Source: Rhynchopus sp. YZ270_cl-10 (lineage: Eukaryota > Euglenozoa > Diplonemea > Diplonemida > Diplonemidae). From it: a DNA stretch of 64,000 bases. The stretch covers positions 496,001 through 560,000 of the forward strand of contig OZ037872.1 in the NCBI GenBank assembly GCA_964035575.1, written 5' to 3'. Shown one piece after another: positions 32,108 through 43,871 of the stretch. Position 1 is the first letter of the stretch. Each line of letters starts with the position of its first letter. The position numbers were made by a program, and so were the translations under genes. The notes below the pieces were generated by a model. The model saw nothing but the letters and a program-made list of their open reading frames with translations. It was not told the origin of the DNA and searched no databases.

Positions 32108-33088
32108 TTACTCTGCAAGGCCTCCTGCTTGGCTGCGTCTGGAACGGCGGATGCTTCCGGAGCTGGTGATGGGCTTCTTGCGCTTCACGTCCGCGAAGCA
32201 GTGCACACCTTCCTGGCAGAGCTCGACGATAGGGCTTGCAACGTACCAGCGGCCGGTGTGGAAGTAAACTTCCACATTTGGCACGACAGACGAGACAGAC
32301 TCATAACCCCCCAGATTCTTGTCACACACTGTCCCGGTACGAAAGTAGACCAAGTCGCCAGGGCAGCACTGCAGCATCTCGTTGTGTTTGCAGACCCAGT
32401 CGGAGACTTTGCTCTCCACAAGGTTGCCTTCGCTGTGGGAGAACATACGGGTACGTGCAGCAGTGCCACTCGCGTATTGGTCAAATTGGATCTTCCCGAT
32501 CCGCTCGCCAGCTTCTGTCCACGCGGAGCAGATCTTCCCGAACAGATTCTTGACAGCTTCTTCGTGGTTGTGCTCAGAACGGGTGTCCTCCACAGCTTGG
32601 TGCACACGATCAGCCAGCCTCCCAATGACGAGATCAACTGTTCCAAGGTAGCGCACCACACCAGCAAATGGGAGCTTGGTGCAGTGGGCAATGTGTTTCA
32701 CCACAGCCACACCCACAGGGTCCTGGGTCCCGCACATCCTGGCTACTTCAGAGACGTTTTTGGCCATGTGGTCATAGCTTTTCTCGAAAAACTCCTTCGT
32801 CGCTGGTGCAGAAACAGCACCACAAAAGAACTTGCCGCACTCCTCCAAGGCCCGCTCCTCCCCGAAGGCCTTCCCCTCCGCCTCCGACATCCCATCCCGT
32901 TCGACCAACGCCCAGCGCTCCGACGCCTTCCTCATCTCGCTCTGGAACATCTCCTCGCCACATTTCCTGACATCCGAGTTCCGCTTGGTTCCTTGCCTCG
33001 CTGTCCAGAACATGTATTCAAACGACTTCACGCTCGCTGGCTGAGACGTGCACTTTGGAACATAAAGAGCTGGGGTTCCGCTGCACAT
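32108..33088 (-). CDS. Orphan protein, tandem copy 2
   Basis: 326 residues, nearly identical to the protein at 29904-30917 through about residue 290 with only a few replacements (for example Lys/Asn, Ser/Arg and Leu/Phe pairs). It differs in the basic C-terminal tail, which is shorter here. Same strand, same flanks. The low divergence indicates a recent segmental duplication or gene conversion. Function unknown. Confidence 0.65.
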   Translation of the reverse strand: MCSGTPALYVPKCTSQPASVKSFEYMFWTARQGTKRNSDVRKCGEEMFQSEMRKASERWALVERDGMSEAEGKAFGEERALEECGKFFCGAVSAPATKEFFEKSYDHMAKNVSEVARMCGTQDPVGVAVVKHIAHCTKLPFAGVVRYLGTVDLVIGRLADRVHQAVEDTRSEHNHEEAVKNLFGKICSAWTEAGERIGKIQFDQYASGTAARTRMFSHSEGNLVESKVSDWVCKHNEMLQCCPGDLVYFRTGTVCDKNLGGYESVSSVVPNVEVYFHTGRWYVASPIVELCQEGVHCFADVKRKKPITSSGSIRRSRRSQAGGLAE

Positions 33089-33638
33089 TGTGTAGTTAAG
33101 AAAAGAAAAGGGCAAAAAAAAAAACACCTGGGAATGGTTGGGATAAGTAGTAAGAGAGACATCTCTTGGATGCAACGTGAATCCCTACAGGAAGTTCGGT
33201 TGAACAAAGGACGCCAACAACAGCGTCGAAGCAGGTGCCTCTTCGTCGACATAGGTGCACCAGGATCCGTTTTGTCGCACAAGAGCACGAGACGAAAACA
33301 GTTAGTACGATGTCTCGCGCAGCTTGCTCATGCTCTTCGCCACTTCGGAGAGAAAACAACAGGTTGTTCTGTACAAGAACACAGAGGGCAAACTGCTCCG
33401 TATGACATAAAACCAATCGTAGAAAAAGCTCCCCCCCCTTTTTTTTGCAACGTTGCACTGACTTTTTGGGCAATTCTCGAACCACATATACCTTGACACC
33501 CCCGACACGGTTCTACACATCTGTTTTCTGCGCTCTGTTATGCTTTTCTTTAATACACTCTTGAAGAAAACTCTTGAAAGACGAAAAACCGCTTTCACGC
33601 ATTCTTTCAAGAATGGAAGTTGAAAAAATGGCAGGGGC

Positions 33639-33754
33639 TTTAACCACCTGATTTTTACCCCGCGTATAGGCGCGTATAGCGCGTAAAGGCTGGGAAAAAT
33701 GGGTGGGGTTTGGCCTATACGGGCCCATACGCGGGTAAAAATCAGGTGGTTTAA
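33639..33754. mobile_element. MITE with TTTAA target duplication
   Basis: The ends CCACCTGATTTTTACCC and GGGTAAAAATCAGGTGG are perfect terminal inverted repeats, continuing into CGCGTATAG-type inner arms. The 106 bp element (33644-33749) is flanked by TTTAA on both sides in direct orientation (33639-33643, 33750-33754). It has no coding capacity. Confidence 0.82.
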
Positions 33755-34070
33755 AAGAAAAAGGAGAAAAAGAAAAAAGGCAAGATTTTCTGAGATATTT
33801 TGCGTTGCACAGGATACTTTTCGTATGCAGCAGAGATAAACATAAAACGAAAAAGAAAGAAATTGACAGCAGAAACGTTCTCCAGGAGGAAGGCTCTGCT
33901 GCTCTGTGGGTTAATAGAACCCCCTTACAGTCGCCGCGCTTTTTTTTGGGGGGTAATTTGCTTTCAGAAATAAAATGCAAAAAAAAAGAACGAACGTATC
34001 ACAAAAATCACGAAAGCATACATCAAATCTTGCCAAAGAAGAGAAGAAGACACAAAAAATAAAATAAAAA

Positions 34071-34111
34071 CTAAGATGAAGCCTGAGCTCTCTTTGTGCT
34101 TAGTCATCTTA
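34071..34111 (-). repeat. Hairpin repeat family A
   Basis: Plus strand TAAGATGAAGCCTGAGC, TCTCTTTGTGCTTAGTCATC. A related CTCGTACACAT hairpin follows at about 34125-34155. Confidence 0.6.
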
Positions 34112-35185
34112 AGGAAAATTGAAAATAAGTGTGTTTTCTCGTACACATATATCTCAAGAATATAAAGCTTGGGTGGACAGACCTAACGGGACACATAAAC
34201 ACTCCTACAAGGATATGATATGATACGGTATTTTCTGACGGTGGCGGTTGTGCGAATCACCTTTGACTAAAGCCTTTTGGATCTGAGTTACCTTCCTAGC
34301 AGAATATTGCGAAAAAAAAACAGGAGTCTGAAACACTATAAAAAATTCACGTTGCACACGAAAGAAAAAAAACAAAACAAAAAAAGGTTGACAAAAAATA
34401 ATAACAATGGACAATAGATCACGTCGATAGTCACAACACAATATGGGCAATGTCCCGCGCAGGAATTACTCACAACTGATTTCAAACACACTACACACTG
34501 TATCCCGTTTTGTTTTTTGCTTTCATTTTCTTCCCCTCTTCTATTCTGTCAATCAGCAAAAGAGCTCAATGCAAAATAGCAAAAAAACACCTTTTTTTGT
34601 AGCCTTTTGACAGAGAGAAAAAAGGAAATTGAAAATAAACCACGTTTTATTGCATCAAAAAAATCGATTCATAGAAAAGTTCTGGGCGAAGAAAAAAGAA
34701 AAAGAAACAAAAAAAAAAAAAAATATTGCAGAACAACGATTTACCTCTTTACGGGTGAAACGATATCCGATTTTTTTTTCCCCCCTTCCCGTTTTTTGTA
34801 GACCACAAAAAATCACGGTTCTGTACTACCGTTTGCGAAAAGAATCATAATAAAACAGCCGTTGTAACAGTGACATTACCACCGTGGGCAATGGACACCC
34901 CCTTTTTGCTTCATACGAACTCCAACGAAAAAAAAGACAAAAAACAAACACCAAACCCACGACACACATCAACAAAAACACTCACAATACGGCTCCCTCT
35001 CCCTCTCTTCTCTCTGCACGTTTGTCTCGCTCTGCCAAAGAAAACCCCCTCTCACAACAAGGGTCGACAGAAAAACCACAACCGTCCACCATCTCGAAAG
35101 GCTAGATTATTACTTCACGAAAAAAATGGACAAAAAAAAATACCCCAAAATCTAAAAATATTCTAATTTTTTTTTGAATCTTCCC

Positions 35186-38100
35186 TTAATTTCTTGTTGG
35201 AAGACCGAGATCTGCGAAAGGGTCATCATCCATGTCTAGGGTTGTAGTTGCAGCGGGGGGGTCAGAGCTTCCGAGGGCTGCGAAATCATCGTCGTCTTCG
35301 GGTTTGATTTCGAGCATGGGTTGCGCTTCTGTTGTTGCGGGGTCTTCATGGGCGGTGTTGAGGGGGGCTGCGGCTGTGGGACCTACATCTGCCACGTCGT
35401 TGGCTCCTTCCTCTTCATCTTCCATGATCAGGTCATCATCGCTTCGCAACACTGTTGGCCCCGTCTGCGTTGTACTATCAATAAACGGCAACGTCACAAA
35501 CCCTCTCCGATGCGCCACAAACACCAACCCCGCCATCAACACCAAAATCACCAACACCACCCACACCACACCGCTGTTCCCTCCCGAACCCTCTTCTCCA
35601 CTTCCTCCTCCTCCTCCTCCTCCTCCTCCTCCACCACCTCCACTGGACCCGGTCGAACTACTCCCACCCGCACCCCCCTCAGAGCCGTGAGGTGTCGTAG
35701 GGGTCGGAGGGGTCGGAGGAGAATGAGTTGGGGTAGCGGTGGGAGGGGCTGGGGTTCTGGGTGCAGGGGTGGGTGGGGCAGGGGTTGGGGTCGCGATGAT
35801 GACGTGGGAGCTGGGGGTTGGTGTGTCAGGGTCGGATTCGGTGCAGACGTTGTGGTCATTCTTGACGTAGCCTTCGGGGCATTTGCTGCACTGCAGGGTG
35901 CAGCCGGAGGCAAGCCCGCAGGGGCTGCCCTTGTCGCAGAATTCGTTGTCCTGGCAGGAGCATTTGACGGTGCTGTATTCGAGCATGCCAGATTCAGCTT
36001 CGATTTGTGCAGCAGTGAATTTCGTTCCATCGGTTTTTGTCAGCTGCGAGGGGTCAACCTTGAGTTTGTATGTCGTGTCATACTCCATTTTGAAGTACAG
36101 AATGACAACCCGCTGGGTGGTGTCGAAGCTGGCCCGTGTGGGGTAGAGCTTAGCGGCATCGAGGGTGTCGTCTGACTTTTGGATTTGGAGGTATGCGGAT
36201 TTGGCCTTAGCTGCAGAAGGTGCAACATCGGCAGACATTGCAAGACGGATGGGGAAGTCTTGGCGTGGAATAACCCCCACAGCTACCCAAGGATCAACAA
36301 CCTGCACCTCTGCCTTAGTCGTCTTCCCCGGGGATCCCACCAACGTCAGGTAGAACGGCAGACAGCCTCCCTTCACAGTGGTCGTCGCCTCCACAATGAG
36401 GCTGTGCTCGCCTGCCTCAATGGTCGCAGACATACGGAACACCGCGCTGTAGCGGGTCTCCTCGGATACGTCGACCTGCATCTCAGGGACAACTACCTTG
36501 TCACCCATCTTGAGCGTCACTCTGTGGAGGTGGAGTAAATAGGGTATATAGTGGTGATGTAAGGTGGTTGTAAGATAATGTATAGGGTTGGGGGTGGGGT
36601 GGGGTGGTCGATGCCTACACGACGGTGAAGTATGTTACATTACAAGTGAAGTTACTTGTAACGTTACAAGTGAAAAACCGTAGTGGGTTACGAGTGAGTT
36701 ACAAGTGGGTTACATGTAACAAAAGTTACATGTAACTCCACTTGTAACACCCGTTACTTCACCGTCGTGTAGTGAGGGTAATTCTTGCGCAGAATATGGC
36801 GCTTTGGGGTGGGGACCGGGTGGGGGGTGACATACTCAACGCTGGCCAGAAGCCAGTTGTGCTTCAGTGCAATGTAGTAAGTGCCGCCAACAAGGCTGTC
36901 GTCAATGTCAAGCTTGAACTCACGCCGGATCTTGTCAGAGTCTGACACCCCGTTGATCTTGTAGTCTGCGTACGGCTTGACCGCGGAGGAGTCGGTCGAG
37001 ACAACGCTGAGTGTGTCCGCGGGCTCGTTGTCGAGGTTGTTCTTGCACTCCTTCGCCACCCACTGGTTGTCCGGGACCACCTGTACGAAGGGTAGGGGGT
37101 AGAGGGAGAAACGGTAAGAAGTCCCTTAAATAAAGAAAAGTGACGCTTGATGCAAGAAAGAATAAGGTAAAATTTTAACTACAGGATAGATCTTGTCCAA
37201 CGTTGTCTCGTCTTTTTTTATCTCGCAAGAAAAAAAGGGGGTGGGGGTTCGTTGTAAGGCAAAGTGGATTTGAGGGGGTTCCATACACCAACGGCAAAGT
37301 CGTACGTCGATGCCCTGATCTTGTCGTTGCATTGGAGGCCTTCGAGGCTGCGCTGCTGCGACTTGTCGAAGTCGAGTACAAGCGAGTACGACGTGATGTC
37401 AAGGGTGAACAGGTCTTTGAAGAGACGCTCGGTGCGTCCGTCGTTTGCAGTCGTGCTGTTGAGTGTTGTATTGGTTTTTCTTCTAAAAATTGTATGGCAA
37501 TCATTGTACAGTCTGCTCTCATATTTGTTGTTGGATGAATCGTTGGTGCTGCACAATGTCAGTTGTGCTACAAAGGAAACGGGAAGCATCTGCTGCATAC
37601 CTTGTGGCCACAGCCGAGAGGTCCTCTGTGTCGCCGTGCTTGTCGCGCCTGAAGAGCGTGTGCTCAATGGAGGTGCCCGACTTTGTGTACGACCACGTCT
37701 TGAAGAAGGAGGACTCAAGGTCGAACTTAACTTCACGCTTGCTCGAGGTGGAGGGGAGCTCGACGTTGCCGTAGAAGATGACAGCGTTTGCTGTGGACGA
37801 CGTGAGAGACACTGGGGAGTATTCACTAGCAACCAGGTTGCAGTCGCTCGACTGCCGGTCCTTGTAGTCCTCCAGACTCAGATGCATGTTGTACCGTCCA
37901 CACGTCAGCCACTGCTTCATCGCAACGTTGTCCTCATGAGTCGAAACATCCTCTACAGCAAGCTCGTACTCCCCAGGCTCATTGATGTCCTGCTGCAGGA
38001 AGTCCCGATGCAAGTATCTGATCGGGTACAAAAGCTTCTCCGAGGATCCCTTGCGTTTCACCTGTAGGGGTGGATGTGAGGATGTGAGGATGTGAGGATG

Positions 38101-41100
38101 GGAAGCGAAGAAGAGCAACATACATAGACGGTAAGGCCGCCTTCTTCGAATGTGGAGCGCAGGTCAACGTGGAGGCGTCCGCCCTCAATGGTTGTGATGT
38201 TGAAGGGGATGTAGCGCTGTGGAGTGTGGAGTGTGAAGAGAACTCAAATTAAAATAAAAACTGTTATCTGAGTGTAAGCTAGTCTGATAAAAGAAAGAAA
38301 CGAAATCAGAAAAAAAAATTTCGTTGATCGCACCGGATTTTTTGTGGAGTGTGCAGGGACAAAAATCAAAAACTTTTTTGTGGATAAGTTGTGTCGTGTT
38401 TACAGCGCTCACACCAAAAATTCGGGCACACTCAGATATGTTTTCATTTCCTCCCTTACAACCTTTGCAAGGCAGTTGTCTCAAAAAAAAAATCCCCCCG
38501 GAAGCGAGGTGCCTACACGCGTTTGGAAATGACGGTCCGGCGTATGTTTTGCGCCTCCAACCCATGCCTGAAAAGTGTAGAAAATTATAAGTGTCTGTTC
38601 TACATTCGCTTATCGAAGACTGGCAGAGAGGAGGACTACGCTTCGCACTACTGCAAGTCCCAGGTGCGGCTGCTCATGGAGGCAGTAGTCCAGAAGAAGC
38701 GTGTGCTCTTTCAGTTGACTGCAAAGGCTGACACAAGGTTTATTGACCACTTGCATCAAATGATGTTATAGGCGAAGACGAAGCCGATACGACACAAGGT
38801 TTATTAACCACTTAAATGTTTATATAGGACGAAGCCATTTGCTGTTTTGGGCATGAGTCCCGCCTATTCCAAGATTACGTTTTCGCAGGTTGGCTTGGCT
38901 GTGAGTCGGTCAAAAAACGTGTGGACATGCTGACAACAGGTACTGTCCCTGATCACAGCAGTGTGATAAAGCCCATGGTGGTGCTTACCATTGCCACCGA
39001 CCGCAGCATGGTGGAAGAACTTCCCAAGTGGTTGATGCCACTAATGCTACTGATGCTAGGAAGTGGTGCAGATTGCCGTTACGGTCTGTGTGACGCTGAT
39101 TCAAACCCCCCAGGGAACAAAACAAAACAAAAAAAAATCACATACCATAAAACGGGTGTCCCCGGGAAGCTTTCTGTGCATGAAGTCGTGACTGTGGATC
39201 GATATGGCTGGGGTGAGCTCCTGCGCATGGGGTGGATAAAAACAAATATATCATCCGTACCTTCCCTCCCACGAAGTAAAATTTCAACCGAACGAGGCTG
39301 AATCATTCTGGAATACCTTTTTTTTTTCAAACAAAAAAAGCGCGCAAGGGTGCAAAAAGCACCCTTGCTTGAGTTGTATCAGAAACATTCCACTAAGGTT
39401 TCTGTACTCAATGTCACCTTTTTTGAATAATTTTTTGTGAATTAAAATAACTTGATAGAAAAAGTACATACCCCAGGGAACGGAGTGTCGTCGGAGCCCT
39501 TGCACTCAGTCAAGGCAGGTGGGTCAGCCTTTGGTGTAACTGAGAGCTCAAGGTCGTAGGTGATACAGTCACTGTCACCCGCAGTTTCAAAGACGATCTC
39601 TATTTGGTAGAACGTGTACTGTGCGTGCTTCTCAAGCAGAATGTTAATAGCGTTGCCGCTCTGGGAGATGCCGTCCTTGTTTACTCCGGGCCAGTTGATG
39701 ATGTTCCCGAGCTTTGCGTCAAGACGGTTGACCGTTGTTTTGAAGGTAATATCGGGCTTGAACGGGATCCACAACTTCAACATGACATCCGCTTCTATCA
39801 TAAACTCTGTCTTACTCACCTTGCTCTCAGGCACCAAAAACTCCGTCGAGGTGTGGTAGAAGTACGGTGCAAGGTTGTACTTCGTTACTCCACCTGGCCC
39901 TTCCAGGGTTCTGGGGAGGGGCTGGTGGCCGCAGAACGCAATCTTTTCGGGCTCTCCGAGCGCAACAACGTTCATGGTGAGGTGGAAGAGGTTGCGCATG
40001 CCGAAGACACGGTTGTCCTCGTTCTCGGAGTGCGCGGTTTCGTAGAACTTCACGATGTAGTATCCTGCGGGGAGGCTCTGTGCAGAGAGCTCGTTTCCGT
40101 TGTACACAGAGTAGCCACGTCCGACTCCGCAGTTGTAGCACTCCTTGTAGAGGGTGTCTGTACAGCCGCAGATGCTAACATAAATGTGCAAAAATTCAAA
40201 GTTAAAGCGGAGCATAATACGCAGTTCCGCGTCCTGTTCCAAGTGCATTTCATGGTGGAAGTGCTCCTGACGTTCATCACTAAACTCAAACACCTCGCTA
40301 TGAGAGAACGGCAGCGCCACAGCCCCGTTCGTGTTGATCTCAAATTTGTCGCTGGTATGGTCACCGGTGGTCCCGTCCTTCTCCGCGGGGACAGCAGTAA
40401 TCGCAATCTGCAGGTCAATCGAATCGCATGACCCCTCAGGCATTTCACCGAGCTTAATGATGATCGTGTAGTTGCTTGGCTCGACCTTCTTCATGACCCA
40501 GAAGAGCCCCTCCTTGTAGTAGTCCTCTGCGACAGCTACGATCGCGTTGCCGGAGATGACTGTCACGTTCACGATCTTTACGTCGGAGCGGACGATGTCG
40601 AGGTTGACCATATGCTGCTCTGACACTTCAAAGTCGAGGGACATGTGGATGCCTGTGTCGTCTTCTACAGGGTCCACTTTGTACTTTCCGATGAGGTACG
40701 ACTTCGAGGTGATGTTGCGCAGACTCTTCGGAAACTGCATCAAAGTGCAAGTCGTGGTGGGGTCCGCCACAACGCGGACCGAGTATGGGAACACCGGCGC
40801 GACACCCTCCTCAGCTGCTGCCACAGTGTCCTCCCAGCCAGAGGTAAACTCCAGTCGGTAGTCCCCTGCGGGCACCAAGGTGGTCAGGCAGGTTCCTGAG
40901 AGGGAGGGCATGGAGACTGTCATGTCTTTTTCAGGGTTGTACCTGCGGAGGGATGTGAACACAAACACGTAGTAGCGGAAGCCGAGGCCAGAGTCGATCT
41001 CGAAGCGCGACGTAGGGTGGCCACGGAGGGTGCTGCAGGCTGTGGTGTCGCTCTGGTTGGCAATGAGGTGCTCCTTCTGTGCTTCCTGCTTTGTGGTCGG

Positions 41101-43101
41101 TGCGGTGTTCATCCCGTAGAGCTCCCATGTAAGCGGGTCGCGTTCGGGGTTGTCGTTGGCAGTCCAGAACTGGTACTGCGTGAGCTTCTTGGGTGCACCA
41201 AAGTCGAAGAGGAGGGGTGTGTTGCGTCTGTCCAGCCATTTGCTGTTTGGGTGGTCGTAGTCGACCAGGTTCGCTGGCGCCTCGCCCTCCGGGTTGTCTG
41301 CAAACTCATCCGACAGATGCGTGACTTCCTTCACAGTCGCAATGCCGGACTCCCCGTAGAACTTTGCCTGTGAAAGCTGCACCCCTGCGCGTTGCAGCCA
41401 GTACAGCTTCGCAACGACCTCGCCGTAGATGTAGTTGTGCAGAATGTGCACATCAACAACAGTGTCGTGTGTGGTGTGCAGGTCGTATGACGCCATCACC
41501 TCCCCCGGTGCTGACGCGTTTGGGGTGAACCAATGCTGTTCCGACTCTGCCACACAACGCTCGCCCTTTGTCAGATTCGAGAAGTCCAATGTCGGGGGTG
41601 CGACAACAGCGCCTTCTGGGAGCGCAGCAAGGGCTCCGGTGACGAGGCGGGTGGTATCGTCAAGACGCGAGGCTTCGATGCGGAGACTGGCCTTGTTGCA
41701 GTGTGGGTGCCAGCCCTCGGAGTACCGAGTAAACTCATAGGAATGCGACATATAGAAGCGGTACACCTTGCCCTTCTTGAGCGCAACAGTGAGAGACTCA
41801 ACGCCGTACGTATCAGCCTTGGCCAGCTCTTTGGAGTTGGTGTACCCAGCATCGTACTCCACAACACGCAGGGTCAGGTCCAAATCCTTGTGGTACGCAG
41901 TTGCCTTCAAAAGCCCGTCAAACTTCGGCTCCAAAACGGTGCTTTGCGAATCGCTGTCCCGAGAAAGCAGGATGTTATCCTCAACGTTCATCTCTCCAGT
42001 CATGTTGTTGTAGAAACCAGGCCAGTTCAGAGACGTCGGCAGCTGCATGGCGTCACAGGAGACAAAGCTCTCCTCGATGCTCTCCTGGGCAAGCTCGATG
42101 GTGAGCAGGTACGGGGCGCACGGTGCGAAGTTGATTGCCTCCTCCAGCGTTTTGTCGTCGCGGATCTCCTTATGCCTGAAGAGCCACACCTTCACATACT
42201 TCTTCGCCGGCACCGACGTATCAATCACATACGAATTCTTCAAACGCCCCCTCACTCCAAAGATGCACGCAACCGGACTACCATCAACCTTGCAATCCAT
42301 ATCTGGCTGCGGTCCCACGTACAATGTGTCATGCAACGTCACCATCGCAGTAATGTCACCACCAAGAAGATATTCAGAGCGAAGGTGAACAATCAGACGC
42401 CACTCCTTCCCGAACCCTGTGAAGTACGGAACATAGGTGTCGATGTCAAAACTCAGGCTGTCCGAGGCAAAAACACGCTCCGTTGGTGTAGTGTATTTGT
42501 ATACCGGCTTGCGCTCGATGTCTCCGATTTTGCGTGCATCAGGCAGATCGCTCACCACATGGTACGTAGGCTCGCTCCGCGAACCACTGCAATCCGCCAC
42601 CTCATACCCCCCTTCCGCGCTTTTGTAGACCATCTCAATAAACACCCCAGTACACAATGTCGTGACCTCTGTGTACACTGTGTACACAAAGTATTTTTTG
42701 TCCTTTTCGAGACGGAAGAAGATTGTGTTTTCCACCTTTTTGCCGTGCGGGGTGGAGGTTGCGAGGATGTTTTTGTTTTCATCGGTGAGGTGTAGCTTCA
42801 TAGCAAACTTCTCCGATGGGGACACGGTATAACGGAACAAGGCGGCCTCCGTGCAAGGGTTGCAAATGGTCGTACGATGCGCGATGCCTTCCAGCTCTGC
42901 ATCAAAGGTCTCTGCATTGTTCTCTGCAAGACGATATTCACCCGCAAAGTGAATTTCTTCCCCAGCACGCCCCTCCTCCACATGGCGCATCAAATCCAAA
43001 TCCCACGGCAGTCTCGACCGGTCGCACGCATTCTCTTCATTGCCTGACACAACATATAACGACAGCGACACACTCACAAACACCAAACCACGCAACATCA
43101 T
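35186..43101 (-). CDS. Giant type I membrane protein, 7 exons, function unknown
   Basis: Exons 43101-39472, 39220-39146, 38216-38124, 38061-37601, 37455-37287, 37080-36836 and 36521-35186 join in frame to ~2,002 residues. All donors are GTATG and all acceptors CAG. It starts with a signal peptide (MMLRGLVFVSVSLSLYVV). The large ectodomain seems built of repeated beta-rich units, several opening with C-x-x-M/P-x-(L/F)P-x-(S/T)L; one stretch (FWTANDNPERDPLTWELYG) recalls discoidin/F5-8C-type domains. Next come a Cys-rich EGF-like segment (~1745-1785), a Pro/Thr linker, a poly-Gly run, one membrane helix (~1875-1894) and an acidic cytosolic tail. Likely a cell-surface protein; adhesion or ligand binding is a guess. 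Introns carry a MITE (36615-36772) and a plus-strand coding relic (38391-39115). Confidence 0.8.
36615..36772. mobile_element. MITE-like palindrome inside an intron
   Basis: CTACACGACGGTGAAGTA at the left and its reverse complement at the right enclose copies of TTACAAGTG and TTACATGTAAC, which are themselves palindromic. It lies wholly inside the last intron (36522-36835) of the giant membrane-protein gene, so splicing removes it. Confidence 0.8.
38391..39115 (+). pseudogene. Possible plus-strand coding relic in an intron
   Basis: Intron 2 of the giant gene (38217-39145) is 929 bp, against ~60-310 bp for the other six. On the plus strand it contains two stretches that read like protein: one around 38590-38771 (EEDYASHYCKSQVRLLMEAV and following) and one around 38845-39110 (HSSVIKPMVVLTIATDRSMV and following). 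They lie in different frames, with a stop and a short duplicated block (ACACAAGGTTTATT) between them. I do not recognise the family. This is the only plausible protein-like sequence on the plus strand of the window. It could be a degraded inserted gene or chance. Confidence 0.35.
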
Positions 43102-43871
43102 AATCAACACCCCACAAGAGAGGGGCAGGGGGGGTACTGTTAAGGTGTGTGAATCAAAAAGGAATTCAATAGTATTTTTTGGTGTGGCCGACGACCCCAG
43201 AATAGCAGAAAATAGCACAACAATAGTATCTTTCAGCCACACCAATTTTTCGAGAGCTTTTGTCACAAAAATGGAAAAATGGGTGGCCTTTTTTTTACGT
43301 TGGGCTTCGGGAGAAGGGAAGGGAGGAGGGAGGGGGGAAGGCTGAGGAAGGAAAAACCCACCCCCCCCAACCCTAATCATAGAAAGTTGAAAGATGAATG
43401 GAACGCCTCACAGAGAGGGGCACGGCATGCATCCTGCATCATAGGCTCTATGAAACAATGGTTTTTTTTTGTGGTATATTTTTTGAAAGAATTGAAACAA
43501 ATGGAAATGTTGTGGTTGTCACTCTTCTGTGATCTTTACACGAAGACAATTGCTTACTTTTTACAAGTGGTTTTTACACAAATTTACCTGTAAAAAGTGA
43601 CGTCGTGAAAACCTAGATTTTTTTCTTCTTTTTCCCGGAGGGAACAAAAGCGCTCTTCCCTCTTCTTCCACATCGCAGACAGCGCCTGGCGCACTTCTCC
43701 TGCACACCCTTTTCCTCTTGCTGTTCCGTCATACTGAAATGGCACACGAAAACGCCACCCAAAACACCTGGGTTGGCAAATAGAAACACAAGCAAAACAC
43801 TAAAGAGGAGGGTAGGGCGGGTGAAGTCTGGCGCTGCAGTGGGGTGTGGGGGAGGGACGACTGAATCACAT
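43102..43871. other. Intergenic spacer
   Basis: No gene supported. It contains the leader region of the giant gene (a TTAACAG after pyrimidines, C-rich tract) and, near 43392-43440, a weak family B-like sequence (GAACGCCTCACAGAGAGG). Confidence 0.5.

Larger units (their letters stand above)
33089..35185. other. Spacer without supported gene
   Basis: The right-hand duplicated flank (33160-33275), a 106-bp MITE (33644-33749), a family A repeat (34071-34111) and homopolymer-rich sequence. No coding region supported. Confidence 0.6.

Noticed and set aside
31967-33496. Long plus-strand open frames in both orphan-gene copies (also 29892-31010)
   Set aside because: Composition is less protein-like than the minus-strand frames, and a difference between the copies is silent only on the minus strand. 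Not fully excluded.
38216-39471. A further short exon at 39261-39297 (CAG acceptor, GTACGG donor) in the giant gene
   Set aside because: Joining 39472 directly to 39220 keeps phase with standard GTATG/CAG sites; including the extra piece shifts the frame and uses a non-GTAT donor.
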